From Rhyacophila brunnea (taxonomy: Eukaryota > Arthropoda > Insecta > Trichoptera > Rhyacophilidae): DNA of 64,000 nt. Both the position numbers and the translations under genes were made by a program. The notes beneath the pieces were generated by a model. That model searched no databases, was not told the origin of the DNA, and saw only the letters and a list, made by a program, of their open reading frames with translations. The stretch is from assembly GCA_022495005.1 (NCBI GenBank), contig JAGYXB010001106.1, positions 62,001-126,000 on the forward strand, given 5' to 3'. This document shows, piece by piece, positions 23,430-35,139 of the stretch (its first letter is position 1; the number at the start of each line of letters is the position of its first letter).

Positions 23430-24130
23430 TTTAATATAATAAAAACATATATTGCAATACCAACGTTGCTAACTGTCGATTAAGTACATAGACGGGATGG
23501 TGTATCTCTCTATTTACATAATATTATGTGGGTACAATATGTGTACAACTACCTCAAAAAATATTTTCATATGTATAAGATATTTCCCAATGCATGTCTG
23601 TTGTTAACTGTCGTTTGATACATTTCTATTGATTTTACGTAGGCTCAAAATGTTGGTTTTGATGCAATGAAATGAGTGTTTGATCACATCACTGCACGTA
23701 ATGTTTTCATTTTGGTAAAAAAATGTCCTTCAAACTTTTCATGCGTATTTAACAAACAGCAGGGGACTCACATTGAGAGTTTAATTAATAATTTTATGTA
23801 TTGAAAGTATTTTAAATTAAATATAGAGATAGCAACATATAAACAATACAATTTATATTTCGTTATTGAATGATGATAACCTAATGATCTAAATATAGAA
23901 TGATGAATTTCATCCCTACCTGAAGTTTTATTACCCTTTAATTATTTAATGTACGAAGGGGTATCCAATCTGGTTATATTCGTCTCAGTTCTACGCGTTG
24001 TATTGTCATGTACTTTCCAATTACTATTTCTTCGATCCTTCGGGTCTATGACTGGATATGACTGAAGGGCTAGATCAATTAGTACGATTTATCAATCATA
24101 TCTTCTTAGCTTTTAGTTGTATGCAACAAC
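23430..24130. other. AT-rich stretch, nothing recognised
   Basis: No gene or repeat copy was recognised. Confidence 0.35.
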
Positions 24131-24133
24131 TAT

Positions 24134-24490
24134 TAAAGATTACAATACCGAATTAAAATATCTATACCGATATACCGGTATTAAGCAAATCAAAAAAAAT
24201 CTTTAATGACGCGCTAAGTGCTGTCATTATTTTCAAACCGAAGCCGAGAAAGTGTTTTTTTACATATTCACAATAAAAAAAAATTTCATCCAAAACCAAA
24301 TTCGAGAACTTTTCCACCCAAAATAATATTTATTTGGTGGATGTTTTGTTATTCTTTAATTTTTGTTAGAAAATTCAGTCATTTAAAAAATTTTTTTCAA
24401 TTTCTTTGCTTTCTTAATACCCAAAATACCGGTATTTCAATATCAATAAATACCGAGATTCCTTAATTAATACTGGTTTTGCAAACCCTA
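24134..24490 (+). mobile_element. hAT-type MITE family C, copy 3 (decayed)
   Basis: It begins TAAAGATTACAATACCG and ends GGTTTTGCAAACCCTA, a decayed version of the TAGGGATTGCAATACCG termini at 18584. Internal CCGGTATT blocks are present. No clear target duplication. The 82-codon frame inside is incidental. Confidence 0.6.
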
Positions 24491-24740
24491 GCTACGATTA
24501 AACTTTAAATTAAATTCTTGATATGGGTTTAATAATATACAGAAACAAATAACACACATATTTTTAATTATTTTTTAATAAATTTAAATAACTACTTTAT
24601 ATACCTATAGATATTTATTTATATATACACTTGATTTTTTTATTAAATGTCCCCGAGCGACCCAAATCAATTTCATACAGCCAATTAACCCAATTCAGTT
24701 ACCTTTCAAATATAGGTACTTCAAAAACGTGAGGTACCCT

Positions 24741-25000
24741 TTAATGACGGGCAAAAGCCTTAAATTTGAATGAACCCGCGAGTAGCTTCCCACTCAGCTG
24801 TTCGTCTGGCGTCCCGGCGCCCTGACCCGCTTCCCGTTGCCATGGCGACGTGCTGAAGCCTCCCGTAGACCGCATCGATCGGACGCCGCCGAAAGACACC
24901 TCTACGGAGACGTAGACACAGAGGGAAGACGCTAAACGTAGAAACGTAGAAGCGTAGCTAACCAAACTTTGAGACTCACAAGTGGTACGAGATACTAAAT
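24741..25000 (-). other. GC- and CpG-rich island with a 97-codon minus frame, unidentified
   Basis: About 220 bp is strongly GC-rich in A+T-rich DNA, with many CG dinucleotides (GGCGTCCCGGCGCCCTG, CGATCGGACGCCGCCG). A minus frame covers it (…FGGVRSMRSTGGFSTSPWQ… then TPDEQLSGKLLAGSF). The block ends in CGTAGAAACGTAGAAGCGTAG, a short direct repeat. It could be a host exon or CpG-rich promoter fragment, or part of a transposon. I know no family to name. No second copy in the window. Confidence 0.3.
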
Positions 25001-25139
25001 GTTCTTTCGTATATTTTAAGTATCCACTTAACATTTTATTAAACTACTCATATATTTATATATTTTTTTAAATATATAATTTCAAGCAAAGCTGTATTAT
25101 GTACATGGATTGGATACGTATAGATCATATTTAATAGTT

Positions 25140-25183
25140 CATATTTATTTTATAATACCTTTTTTAATATTATAAAATAAATA
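25140..25183. repeat. AT-rich hairpin
   Basis: CATATTTATTTTATAATA pairs with TATTATAAAATAAATATG around a short T-rich loop. A possible small foldback; otherwise unremarkable. Confidence 0.5.
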
Positions 25184-25429
25184 TGCAGTTAATAGATAAA
25201 AAATATTGCCTTTCGGTAATGAGCTAAACCCATCATAATTACAAAAAGTTTAAGCATTTTTAGTACTACACCATAGGCAGAGAACCACATAAGAGGGATA
25301 AATTTTCCAATTATATATTTTGTAAATAATGTTGTCATTATTTATTAAAATAAATCAGGACTATTTTTTGATTAATGCGTCAGTTTAATAGCATCTTCAT
25401 AATTTATCATTGGTACACACCAACGGTGT

Positions 25430-25560
25430 CAAAAATGGTGGACCGTCCGTCTGTGAACCCGTGGGTCATTGTTTCGATTCCGCAGCTGGCAAAATTACAT
25501 ACTTATTCTATTTTTCAATATACCTACATGTAATCCAGTTAAGGTAGGCTAGGTAGGTAG
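25430..25560 (+). mobile_element. SINE-like remnant with tRNA-like head
   Basis: AATGGTGGACCGTCCGTCTG (A-box-like) and GTTTCGATTCCG (B-box-like) are spaced as in a tRNA gene. The CTGGCAAAATTACATA trailer resembles the S1 trailer CTGGCAAATACACATA. Acceptor stems do not pair, so this is a SINE head and not a tRNA. Confidence 0.5.
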
Positions 25561-25812
25561 TATAAGGTTAGGCGAATCGCTAACAATCATTTTTTCTTGT
25601 CAAAATTGTTTTAATATAAGCTTTACTCGTGCGAAGCGTAGTTATGAGTGAAACTAGTGATTTATTTTATTTTATATTTAAAATATCTCCCATTTAATCT
25701 CTATCCAATCATTATGTGTTAGTACATAATCAATCATCTGTAGGTACTTATTGATTCAGTTGATAAAGTTACTAATTAGTTCATTGTTCTTATATTTTTG
25801 AAGCTTTATAAG

Positions 25813-26194
25813 TAAACGTTGTGATCGAGAAATCTCGTCTCGAAATTTCTCGAGAAATAATCAGAAAGGGCAATTTTTATTCTCGAGAAATTATTTTTTA
25901 ATTTTCAGAATTCTCATTTATCGAGATATCACCAATGAGATTCTCGAGAAATGGAGATATGGCACAGGCTTAGCTGTATATATATCTCGATTACATATGC
26001 CGAAAGAGCTAAAAAAAGCTCTCGACTGATTCTGAACGAAAATTGTCATATTTTCTTGTACAAAAAAACTTTTCCGGAAAAGCTTAAAAAAAACAGAATT
26101 TGTTAAATTTCTCGAGAATTCTCAAGAAATCAAACAACGATCACGAATTTTCGAGAAAATAAATATTATTGATTTCGAGAAATCACAAGCTCTA
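25813..26194 (+). mobile_element. hAT-like MITE rich in TCTCGAGAA
   Basis: TTTATAAG (25805-25812) and TGTATAAG (26195-26202) give an 8-bp duplication with one change. The ends TAAACGTTGTGAT and ATCACAAGCTCTA are imperfect inverts. The body contains repeated TCTCGAGAA/TTTCTCGAG blocks in both halves, so it can fold back. No transposase. Confidence 0.65.
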
Positions 26195-26199
26195 TGTAT

Positions 26200-26870
26200 A
26201 AGGTTAGTGTTTGGAATACTTTTATATTATTTCTTCTTATGAAAATTTAATTTTTTAAAGTATCAATTATTATAAATAGTTGGGTGACTAATTTAAATTG
26301 CTTATTATTATTAAATAACTATATTTTTAGTTCAAAAATTCAATTCATTTGACAATATCCGTTACAAGAGTTTCAAAATTATGGAGGAAATGAAAAACGT
26401 TCCCAAATTGATAATAGTTATTAAGCATATCGTTTACTTTCATTCATAAAATATTGAAAGCAGCCATTATGCTGGATCCGCCAACTCGACCACAAAAAAT
26501 GATTTATTGACACCGGACGGGCAATAGTTGGACCTCTATATTTTAGCGGATCGGGATCGAATTCAGGGTGTTCATCCAACTGGACGAAACCGATGCTAAT
26601 CGTTATTAAATTATATAGACCAACTACTTATTTTATTATATAATTTGTTTAAATATAATATTTTATTTAATAACTTTCTACCAAGAATTGACAGTTAACA
26701 ATATTACAATGACCGTGCCGTAATTTGTCGTAGGTTTTGGTTTCGAACGACGGATTTAGAAAATTCACACGTTGTTTTTCAACATTTAGTAGGTCCTACA
26801 TAAAAGGCTTATCAAATTGCGTTATTATTTACTTGTATTTGGTATGTAAACCTCTGTGCTGACAGCATGG
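26200..26870. other. No recognised gene
   Basis: A mostly A+T-rich stretch. A moderately GC-rich patch at 26470-26610 (ATGCTGGATCCGCCAACTCG, GGATCGGGATCGAATTC) is unidentified. Confidence 0.35.
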
Positions 26871-26874
26871 CCCC

Positions 26875-27350
26875 CACAAAGGGGGGCTGACAGGGCTCTA
26901 GCCTGGGGACCCGGGCTTAGGAGGGGCCCGGAGTAGCAGGTCAACCAATTAAGTGAGATAAACACACCGTAAATTTATAAGCTCTAATAGTAAAAAAAGT
27001 CTATAAGATGAATAGAAATTTATTTTATAATTACTTTTAGTGTGTTTCCTGATTAATAAAAATGACATGGCGAAGGGTCACATGTAACTTGGCTATCACA
27101 AAAAAGGGTCGCCATCAGTGCTTCATAATATGAGTGCCGATAATTCAAGCTGTTTTATTTAAAATACCAAAAAATCGCTAAAAAATACACGGAATAACCC
27201 TTTATTTTCATTATCACATTAAAAAATATAGGCAGTTCCGCGGAATATCATTTGGGAAACACTACTATATAGCATTAAACTCCCCTTAACCTTAGTGATA
27301 GGCCCGTCAAATATTGTGGCCTGGGGGCCCGCTTCAGGATGTGGGGGCTA
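26875..27350 (+). repeat. Two direct copies of a GGCCTGGGG-CCCG block
   Basis: TAGCCTGGGGACCCGGGCTTAGGAGG at about 26892 and GTGGCCTGGGGGCCCGC-TTCAGG at about 27319 are in the same orientation about 430 bp apart. They may be remnants of two insertions of one GC-rich-ended element. Nothing coding between them. Confidence 0.35.
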
Positions 27351-27540
27351 TGGGTGACAGTGCCGGAAGCCATGACGTTTTTAACCATAACCCATCATCC
27401 CTTCGATTCCGGCAACTGCAAAAAACACATTTTGATTGTGTATGATTCACAGCAAGGTCCATACCAAACAAAAATAACGTATCACATTTTAAAAATATAA
27501 TTAAACTTAGTTTTGACAACTAGTCACATTAAAATCTGGA

Positions 27541-28232
27541 ACTGTGGGGGGGACATGCTTAGCGTAGGTCAAAATGAAGCTTTTGTTCTATTTTCAAAGC
27601 ATGATCCTGGACATACCTTAAACGTTGTAGATAATCTATTTATATAATTTTGAAGCCTTATTATCCTTTATATTTATTTTAAACATTTGATGACTGCATA
27701 AAGTATTTTTATTACATAAAATAGTATTCTTTTAAACCTCTCGCTCTAATGTTTTAGAATATAGTCATATTTCAGTACATAAATGTGCAGTGGTGTTCAG
27801 ATTTTTTACATTTATTAATTTTTAAACGCATTTATAAAACCATCAGTATAATTTATATCGACATTATTATAGTGAAATATTTACGATAAAAAATTATATT
27901 GATAATCTCTGTGATCCCAAATTTGACAAGAATTAGGGCATTTTATTATTCAAAAAATGGGCAAGATTAACACATTTGAAGATAATTCTAAAGATACTCA
28001 TTATAAGCTATGTCGTTGACCATTCAAGTGTGATAAACATCTTATGAATAATGATTGCTTTATAATAATTATTGACCTAAGAATAAGGTGGTGTTTTTTT
28101 GGAATACGCCATTTCTTTTGGCATTCCCCAGTGGTTAAGCTACAACATACGGCCGTAGCCATAAATTGACAAACTATAATTGAAGTAGGGAGTAAAATGA
28201 TGTTAACGCGCGTGTTTGAACATGTACCCAAC
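27541..28232 (+). repeat. Dispersed repeat family F, copy 1
   Basis: About 690 bp is collinear with 35942-36616 (AACGTTGTAGATAATCTATT, ATTTGACAAGAATTAGG, ACGGCCGTAGCCATAAATTG, GCGCGTGTTTGAACAT). A 3' fragment also lies at 47945-48035. Ends resembling GGGACATG and CATGTACCC may be inverted termini but are weak. No coding frame. Class unknown. Confidence 0.6.
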
Positions 28233-28584
28233 CGAATTTTTTTTTAAACGGTACGTCCGCCCTTAACACAGGTAGACAAATTTTTGACAATTTGCGAAAG
28301 TATACAATATAAATTATTACATATTGGAAAATGTATACTAATAGTAATATTTAGGTTGCTGCATTGTAGAAGAACGTATTTAAAATCCAATGGTATAGCT
28401 GTATTGTGGCTAACATCCATTTCTCCTAAAATTAAAAAAAAACGCCCATATTATTATGATCTTATTAATATGAACATCGTAAAAAAAATGATTTTTTTTG
28501 CAATTTAATAATCCTAACTGATTCATTCACTTATAAATGGCGCAGTGGCTTATAAAAGGTATAAAAGACAGTATTCTTTATTTT

Positions 28585-29170
28585 AACCAAGTTCAATCCT
28601 AATAGGATCATATGAGCCTTCACATATAAATTCATAATTCACAAAAATTGTATTTTTACGAGAAACGGATGTTAGCCACTTGCTCAACCTATTATCAGTA
28701 ACTGACTCTCACACACTTTCGAGATAAATGACATAATGTGTTTTTTCTCAAACTTTAGTACTGCGAATTAATAAAAAACGGTGGTAATTTTTATTAGTAG
28801 GATGTTAAAATACAAACAAACTAATAATAAACAAGCAGTAACTGCAATAAATAGGTGCAATTACTGCCTTTTTGCTAAAAAATGTATTATTTTAGAAGAT
28901 GTCTATTTTTTCACTAAGGATTTTAACGGTATTTTAGTGATAATACTGATTTTACAGTGAACAGAATATATAGCTTTCGAAATTACCTATCGGATGGCAT
29001 TCATAACTCAGTTTCACAAATTTTGCGAGTTACTGCCTTCTTCCTTGGAAGGGCAGATTAGGTCAAGATTGAAAACCAATACGTCATGTATTCACTAGAC
29101 CCAGGATTCAAACCTGAAACTCACTACATTAAAAGCCGACGCGTAATCCGCTCGAACTTCGTGGGCGTAA
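28585..29170 (-). mobile_element. tRNA-derived SINE S1 (minus), split by an insertion of about 330 bp
   Basis: On the minus strand the head lies at 29170-29050 (GAGCGGATTACGCGTCGG, B box GGTTTGAATCCTGGG). The tail lies at 28697-28585 (GTTGAGCAAGTGGCTAACAT, CCTATTAGGATTGAAC). The 28698-29033 stretch between them starts CAGTAACT and ends AGTTACTG, possibly an inserted MITE, but I see no target duplication. A separate plus-strand S1 tail fragment is at about 28404-28475. Confidence 0.55.
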
Positions 29171-29538
29171 AAAGACAACATAGAAATACAGAAAAAAATC
29201 TGATTATACCAACACAAACTTACATTATTCGAGTTTCATTCCTTCGTCGTTATTGTCATTTATCATAAATTTGGAGAATTGCAGAATGTCCATCAGAGGA
29301 TGACTACAGGCTACATGTCCTAATGATATGCTCAGTGGTTTGGATTTATCCGAAATCACACAAAGTATATTGACCTAATATCTCCACAAGTTTAACATTC
29401 ATATAAACTAGCTCTTCTTCTAAAATCAAAAAAAGTTTTCTTGGTTTTAACCGGCATATGGGCGGAGAGATTATGTTACAGTAAAGCTGGAGTTTAGAGT
29501 TTTGCAAAAACTTCTTTATATTGTAATATAATATAGCC

Positions 29539-30470
29539 CAGTGGCAAAGGGTGGAGGTAAGCTGTTAAGATCCGACAAAATTAGTGCACACTAAACTTAG
29601 TCAGTTAAACGCATTTGTTTTTGAACATACATAATTTTGAAAAACACTTTCTGAGAAAATGAAAAAATCTTTTTTGAAAAAAGTAAGCCACCCCGGCAGG
29701 AAATCGAACCCTGCATCTCCCAGGTTTACGCCCCATCCGCGCATTACCTCTATACTACGCAGTGACATACTAATTGCGACAAATTTTAACTATTGGCCAC
29801 TTTTAATACCCACTCATCAGCGCTCTTCTAAATCAAGCTACAATGGCAATCGATTTTTGTTTATTAAATCAAAGTAGATACCTATTACTTCAATTACTAA
29901 CCGACGTCGTGGATTTCTCCAATATTTTTTATGATGTAACTTACTTGAACTTATAAGATTTAAGAATGTACTATTCTAATTATTGAACATACATAATTTT
30001 AAAAACACGTTCTGAGAAAATATATTATAACCAATAGAAAAAACAATCTTTTTTGAAAAAAGTGTTTTTATTGAACTAATACTATGTGTAGATATGTTTG
30101 TTAATTTTTAAAATTCAATTAAACCCTACATAATGCAAGCTATAGTAGATTATAGTAAAAAAAATATTCGTTTATCTACAAAATATCTATAATTATGCAA
30201 TTTTGTCGATTATGGCTTGGTATCGGCAGGTATTATTAATATATATTTTTAATTCAACGAAAACAAATATGTATGACTGAAAAAGTGTGCACTATTTTTG
30301 TCGGATCGCCCATAACATACCTAAATTATTATGGTTTGGTTTAGACATGGCTTAATTAAATTTTAAAAATTAACCATCATGCAAACTGTATTTCTTAGTT
30401 CGTATGACTGACAAAGTTTAGTGTGGACTATTTATGTAAAATCTTAACAGCATACCTCCCCTCGCCACTG
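29539..30470 (+). mobile_element. hAT-like MITE family A, copy with insertion
   Basis: The left arm CAGTGGCAAAGGGTGGAGG ... GTTAAGATCCGACA and right arm ATCTTAACAGCATACCTCCC ... TCGCCACTG are inverted. The 29625-30065 stretch belongs to a different repeat (S2) that is absent from the other family A copies, so it was probably inserted. TSD not evident. Confidence 0.65.
29625..30065 (-). repeat. Repeat S2 with internal tRNA-like promoter, followed by a partial second unit
   Basis: The block TTGAACATACATAATTTT followed by CTGAGAAAAT recurs at about 29625 and 29984, so this is one full unit of about 360 bp plus a partial tandem unit. On the minus strand at 29760-29690 a tRNA-like segment has box A GTAGTATAGAGGTAATGCG and box B GGGTTCGATTTCC. 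The same arrangement occurs at 33005-33495. Confidence 0.55.
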
Positions 30471-30605
30471 AGCAGCTATATAGTAGCTGTGTTTGATGGA
30501 ATAATATTAAATTTATGTTACCTATACTATGAGAGCAATTAATTAACAAACACGAATAGAATTTGTTTATATAATTAAAATAATTACAAGATAAAAAGAT
30601 ATATA

Positions 30606-31022
30606 CAACGTTTTTCAATTTTCTGTTGAATCATATAAACTTGGCTTGACTAGCTTAAACGATCAAAAAAAAAAATGTACTTGATAGAAATAATACTGAA
30701 ATTTCATTTTGACATGTCATATTGATTTCCATAATAACGCACGTATATATTAATAATTTAGTTGCTAGGACCCCAGACCTCTAGCAAACAATAATGGTGT
30801 CGAAATAACTTTTCATACAAAACAGAATTAACTGAAAATGAATTCAATTCTACTTAAAGATGGCTAAAAGTATTTTAAAAAATGCATTGGTATCGTGTTC
30901 TGACATATTCTAAAAGTTTCAAATGTCTAGCTAGTTGGGAAGCTACTTAAAAATCGATTTCAAGATTTGTACCGGACAAAGAACCACCGGACAAATAATA
31001 ATACGAGCTAAGAAAAACGTTG
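30606..31022 (-). mobile_element. TA-flanked MITE family (CAACGTTTTT), copy 2
   Basis: CAACGTTTTTCAATTTTC at the left and AGAAAAACGTTG at the right are inverted ends with TA outside both. The interior is the reverse complement of 19932-20373, including CACGTATATATTAATAA and ACCACCGGACAAAT. Confidence 0.75.
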
Positions 31023-31029
31023 TAAAATA

Positions 31030-31990
31030 CTGATCATCAATACGAAGTAAATATTATGATGAATAATTTTACAGGATGTCTTATTTTGAATTTTAGTTGA
31101 CAGAATATAAAATATAGGTAACGACACTAGATAAATTATATGATACATAATATCTACTCAAAATATTGAAAGAGAAATTATTATACTCAGAGAATTTAAC
31201 TCAATTAAATTTAGAGTTCATATTTGGCTACGCATTGCGTGTAAATGAAAGGGAGCTTGCTGTTTTGGCTTCTATTTAGAAGCCCTCCGCCTTAAGAATT
31301 TTGTCTTAGGAATTAATTTTGATAGCAGGATCTTGTCATTTCAAGGTTGAAACTAACAGTGAATTTGAAGGCATCATTTACTTAGCAAAAGCTTCGTCGA
31401 GGCGTGTAGTTTTCAAAGCTTTGTTTGCTACTCTCTAATGGCATAGATAAAAGATCAAAGTTTCATACATAAATAAGAGAATGAATGTTATGTTTACGTA
31501 GACAAAATAGTACATATTGTTTAGTTGTATTAAAACCATTTTCGAGCCTGAGGACGTGTGTAGACGTTAGATTAGTATCCACTTGATAGTAATAATAGGT
31601 TTATATACTAAACAATAATATAAACATGTTTACTTGAATTAATTATTACTGATAAAATTAAAACAATATATTATGCACGTCGATACAAAGCTAAATAAAT
31701 ACGTTAAAAAGTTAATTTAAGAAAAATGGAACTATATTTTTTAGTTAAAATAATCACTAAGTAATTTTGTTTCAGTTTATTATTAGCTACCTACACATTT
31801 CATGAAGTTTATTTAAAAATCAATACTATTCTCATTTGTTTAAAAAAAAATAATTAAGTTAGTAATCCATAAAATGAGATATTTAACGGATAAATTACAA
31901 TTTTAATAATGATCCACTATAGAATGGAGATTATGTTTGCAGATATTTACAAAAAAAAAATGATTATTAGCCATTTTTCCAATATTTGAA
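31030..31990. other. AT-rich stretch, nothing recognised
   Basis: An inverted pair around GGCTTCTATTTAGAAGCC (about 31267) is the only structure noticed. Confidence 0.35.
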
Positions 31991-31994
31991 TTTT

Positions 31995-32062
31995 GTCGGA
32001 TATGGGATTCGAACTCGCACCCATGGTTTTAGAGACGGGCACTCTTTAACCGAGGAGCACAG
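31995..32062 (-). mobile_element. SINE head, tRNA-like, minus strand
   Basis: The minus strand reads CTCGGTTAAAGAGTGCCCG then CGAGTTCGAATCCCATATCC, a good Pol III B box. A trailer of TTTGTCGG-type sequence lies outside. No paired acceptor stem, so it is a SINE remnant. Confidence 0.5.
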
Positions 32063-32214
32063 TTATTTAAAATGATGAAACTTATAAATCTGTATCACTT
32101 TTATTTCATTGTAATATGTATAATTATATATATTTTTTAAAAATTCACAAGCTAATTTTGCATGTTAAGTATGCCATACTGAAGTATGTATCATTTAATA
32201 TCATGCACTGAGCC

Positions 32215-32287
32215 TACGTTGCTACCTATAGAGCGTTTATCTCAGAAGCCGTGGGCTTGGGTTCGTATCCCACATTTTCTAAAGATA
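32215..32287 (+). mobile_element. SINE head, tRNA-like, plus strand
   Basis: CTATAGAGCGTTTATCTCAG and the B box GGGTTCGTATCCCAC have tRNA-like spacing. It faces away from the minus-strand head at 31995-32062, about 150 bp away. Confidence 0.5.
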
Positions 32288-32299
32288 AAATTTTGTGAG

Positions 32300-33000
32300 C
32301 ATGACTCATTAGAAAAATATAACGTCAGTACTATATAAAAAAAAATTTTACTTTTATGATATTAAATTTCTAAGTACCCAATTTGTAATTGGTTTACTTC
32401 GAAAGAATTTCTTAATGTTTATTATGTACATTATATACCTACCTTATACAATAATTATTGAAACAGAAGAATCTTCGTGATTATTTGACCTAAAACATGC
32501 AGTTAGTTGAATAGTTAAATAATAGTTGCTTAAAACTTATTTCCCAATGGAAAAATTGTATGCATTTAATCATTTTGGTATTGTATTTACTATTTAGTAG
32601 ATAATAGTAGTATATTAGCTTGAATTGTGCATATTGTAATTGACTTGACATCAAGAAGTCACGATTCATTTAGTTCAATAACGATCACGAATCTCTTAAG
32701 TAAACAATAAAATGCACTTAATGTCTTCATAAAAATACATAATGTCATGTTTATTCTTCAATAAAATTCAAACAGGTTGAACTACATTAATATAATATAG
32801 CATACATAAGACATTTTTGTTATTATGGTCAAAATGATAACTACCTATAAAACAAAATAATATTCTCTGGGTGGGAAGCAATGAATGCATTGTTTATAAA
32901 TAAAATGAAAATGAAGACATACTGTTGATAGGTAAATTTGATTCGGTTCTTACTGTTATTTGTGATGCATAAATAATGATGATCCATTAAACAAATATCT
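32300..33000. other. AT-rich stretch, nothing recognised
   Basis: No gene or repeat copy was recognised. Confidence 0.35.
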
Positions 33001-33004
33001 TATA

Positions 33005-33495
33005 TTTATAATAAGTATATAATTTTGAAAACTCTCCTGAGAAAATATATTATAACCAATAGGTGTTTTTTTTTGATAAAGTAAGACACCCTGCAGGAAT
33101 CGAACCTGCATCTCTCTGGTTTCGCACCCATGCACATATACCACTATGCTAAAAGCGCCATACTAAATTGCAACAAATTTTAACTTATGGCTCTTAATAT
33201 TCTATGAAGCACTTTCCAATTTGAGCTACTACTATTGGCAATCGGCTTTTGAATTTTTAATCAAAGTAGGTATCTATTACTTTAATTACTAACCAATGTC
33301 ACGGATCACTCCAAGATTTTTTGTTGTAACTTAGGTACTTGTACTTCCTAATAATTTATAATTAACTATTTTTTTATTCAACGAATAATTCACAAGATTT
33401 AAGAATTTAACTTTGTAATTATTGAACATACATAATTTTGAAAACACTTCTGAGAAAATATATTATAACCATCATAAAAAATCTTTTTTGAACAC
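33005..33495 (-). repeat. Repeat S2, best copy, with clean tRNA-like segment
   Basis: On the minus strand at about 33155-33090 the order is TAGCATAGTGGTATATG (A box), CATGGGTGCGAAACC, then GCAGGTTCGATTCCTGC, a perfect B box within a paired T-arm. The acceptor ends do not pair, so it is a pseudo-tRNA promoter. As at 29625-30065, a partial second unit begins at about 33424 (GAACATACATAATTTTG). More fragments lie at 46862-47410 and 58240-58320. Confidence 0.6.
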
Positions 33496-33499
33496 ATCC

Positions 33500-34550
33500 T
33501 TGAAGATAATCACCTGACAATTACCTTTAAGACGACGGTCTTTAAACGTAACAGCTCCGCATACTACTCAGGAGCCGCACATAAACATGGTATTTAGAAA
33601 GGATACAAACGAAGGAGAACATCATCATACCACCTAAGGTTCCTTCCAACGGAAGTCACTCCAAGCCATTTACATATCTTTATTGTTATTAGATAGATAG
33701 TACTTATATACTTATACTATATAAGTTAATATTAAATTGATCATCGATAATTTTTCATTTTTTCAATAGCTACCATATGTCAAGTATATTCATAAATTCA
33801 CCCAACATTTATAATACATTATGTAATATCGAATTAAATAGGACTCATAGTACGTAACTAAGTAGTTTTGTCATATGACGTTCGTGACAAACTAAAATAA
33901 ATCTGTGACAGTTCGTTCCTCCTCCCGCGCCGCTCCATTGTCATGTCGTTTTACTTTTCCCTTCGATCGAAAAGTTTTCGGAACGCCACTGTATTTTAGT
34001 ATGCTAATTATTTTGCATATTTCATCCTTACGGGCTTCGTAAAAGTTTTCTTTCGAAATACACATATAATGCATTTTCGGTGATCAATTTGCTGAGATCG
34101 CTTAAGCCTAAATTAAAGTCCGCTTAAAAGGTCAAAGATTCGACATAACTAAACATACTTATTATTACAATCACAATGAATAAAAAAGTCAAATAATACC
34201 TATTATATAATATAAGTATAGTTTGATTTTGTATTAGGCATGGCTGCCATTGACAATTATTGAACATGACCTAACAGAAAAAGATTTTCTTTTGTAAAGA
34301 TTGTATAAAAAAAATTGTAAGAAGTGTAATTTTATGACCGCCATCTTGGTATTTTATGGTAAATTTTATATTAAAAAATGCTATTCAGCACCGTAATTAC
34401 ACGTATAAACTGAAAAACTTAGTGTTTTATCGGTTTCTTATTGGAGAATATCAAGTTTAACTTAAGATTAGTATTCAGAACCATAAAATAATGTCAATAT
34501 TGAAAATTAATTAAATAATACGGTAATTATCTAAAATTGGCTCCTGGGTA
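33500..34550. other. No recognised gene; one GC-richer patch
   Basis: 33905-34000 contains CCTCCTCCCGCGCCGCTCC and CCCTTCGATCGAAAAG, GC-richer than the surroundings, with a 60-codon minus frame and no motif. The rest is A+T-rich. Confidence 0.3.
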
Positions 34551-34557
34551 AACGTTG

Positions 34558-35129
34558 AAGTGGCGAAAGTGGCAAAAGGTGGAGATAGGATGTTAAGATC
34601 CGCCATAAATAGTGCACATTAAACTTTGTTAGTCATACGTATTTGTTTTTATTGAACTACGACTACAATTTACGGATGGTGTTGGTTAGTTTTTAAAAAT
34701 CAACTATACCCTAGCTAAACCAAAACATAATAATTTTGGTATATTTTGTACAATCGACAAAATTGTGCACATTTTTTCATTCACATTTATTTGTTTTCGT
34801 TGAATTATGTTGTTGGTTATTTTTTTAAATTAATTAGGCCCTGCCTAAACCAAACTATTATAGATAAAAATATTATTCTAGCTATAAAATATCCAAAATG
34901 ATGTATGATTTAATGGTATATTATATTTATAGCCGAGTGTTTTTTTGACTATTATCTATATTGTGGTTTGGTTTCGCAGGGTTTAAATTAATTAAAAAAA
35001 AACTCACCAACACCATCTGTAAATTTTAGTCTTAGTACAATGAAAACAAATACCTACGTATGACTGACAAAGTTAAGTCTGCACTATTTATGGCGGATCT
35101 TAACAGTCTACCTCCACCTTTCGCCACTG
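34558..35129 (+). mobile_element. hAT-like MITE family A, full-length hairpin copy
   Basis: The left arm contains GTGGCGAAAGTGG, AGGATGTTAAGATCCGCC and ACGGATGGTGTTGGTTAG. The right arm carries their inverses, ending CTTTCGCCACTG. Arms of over 100 bp fold on each other. The copy supplies an uninterrupted reference for the insertion sites in the copy at 50829-56911. Target duplication is decayed. Confidence 0.75.
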
Positions 35130-35139
35130 ATGTCTATGC

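Noticed and set aside
24741..25034. 97-codon minus frame called as a host gene
   Set aside because: The CpG-rich island is real, but nothing in the peptide is recognisable; kept as an unidentified block.
33090..33155. Functional tRNA gene on the minus strand
   Set aside because: A and B boxes are good, but the acceptor stem does not pair and the segment recurs inside a larger repeat.
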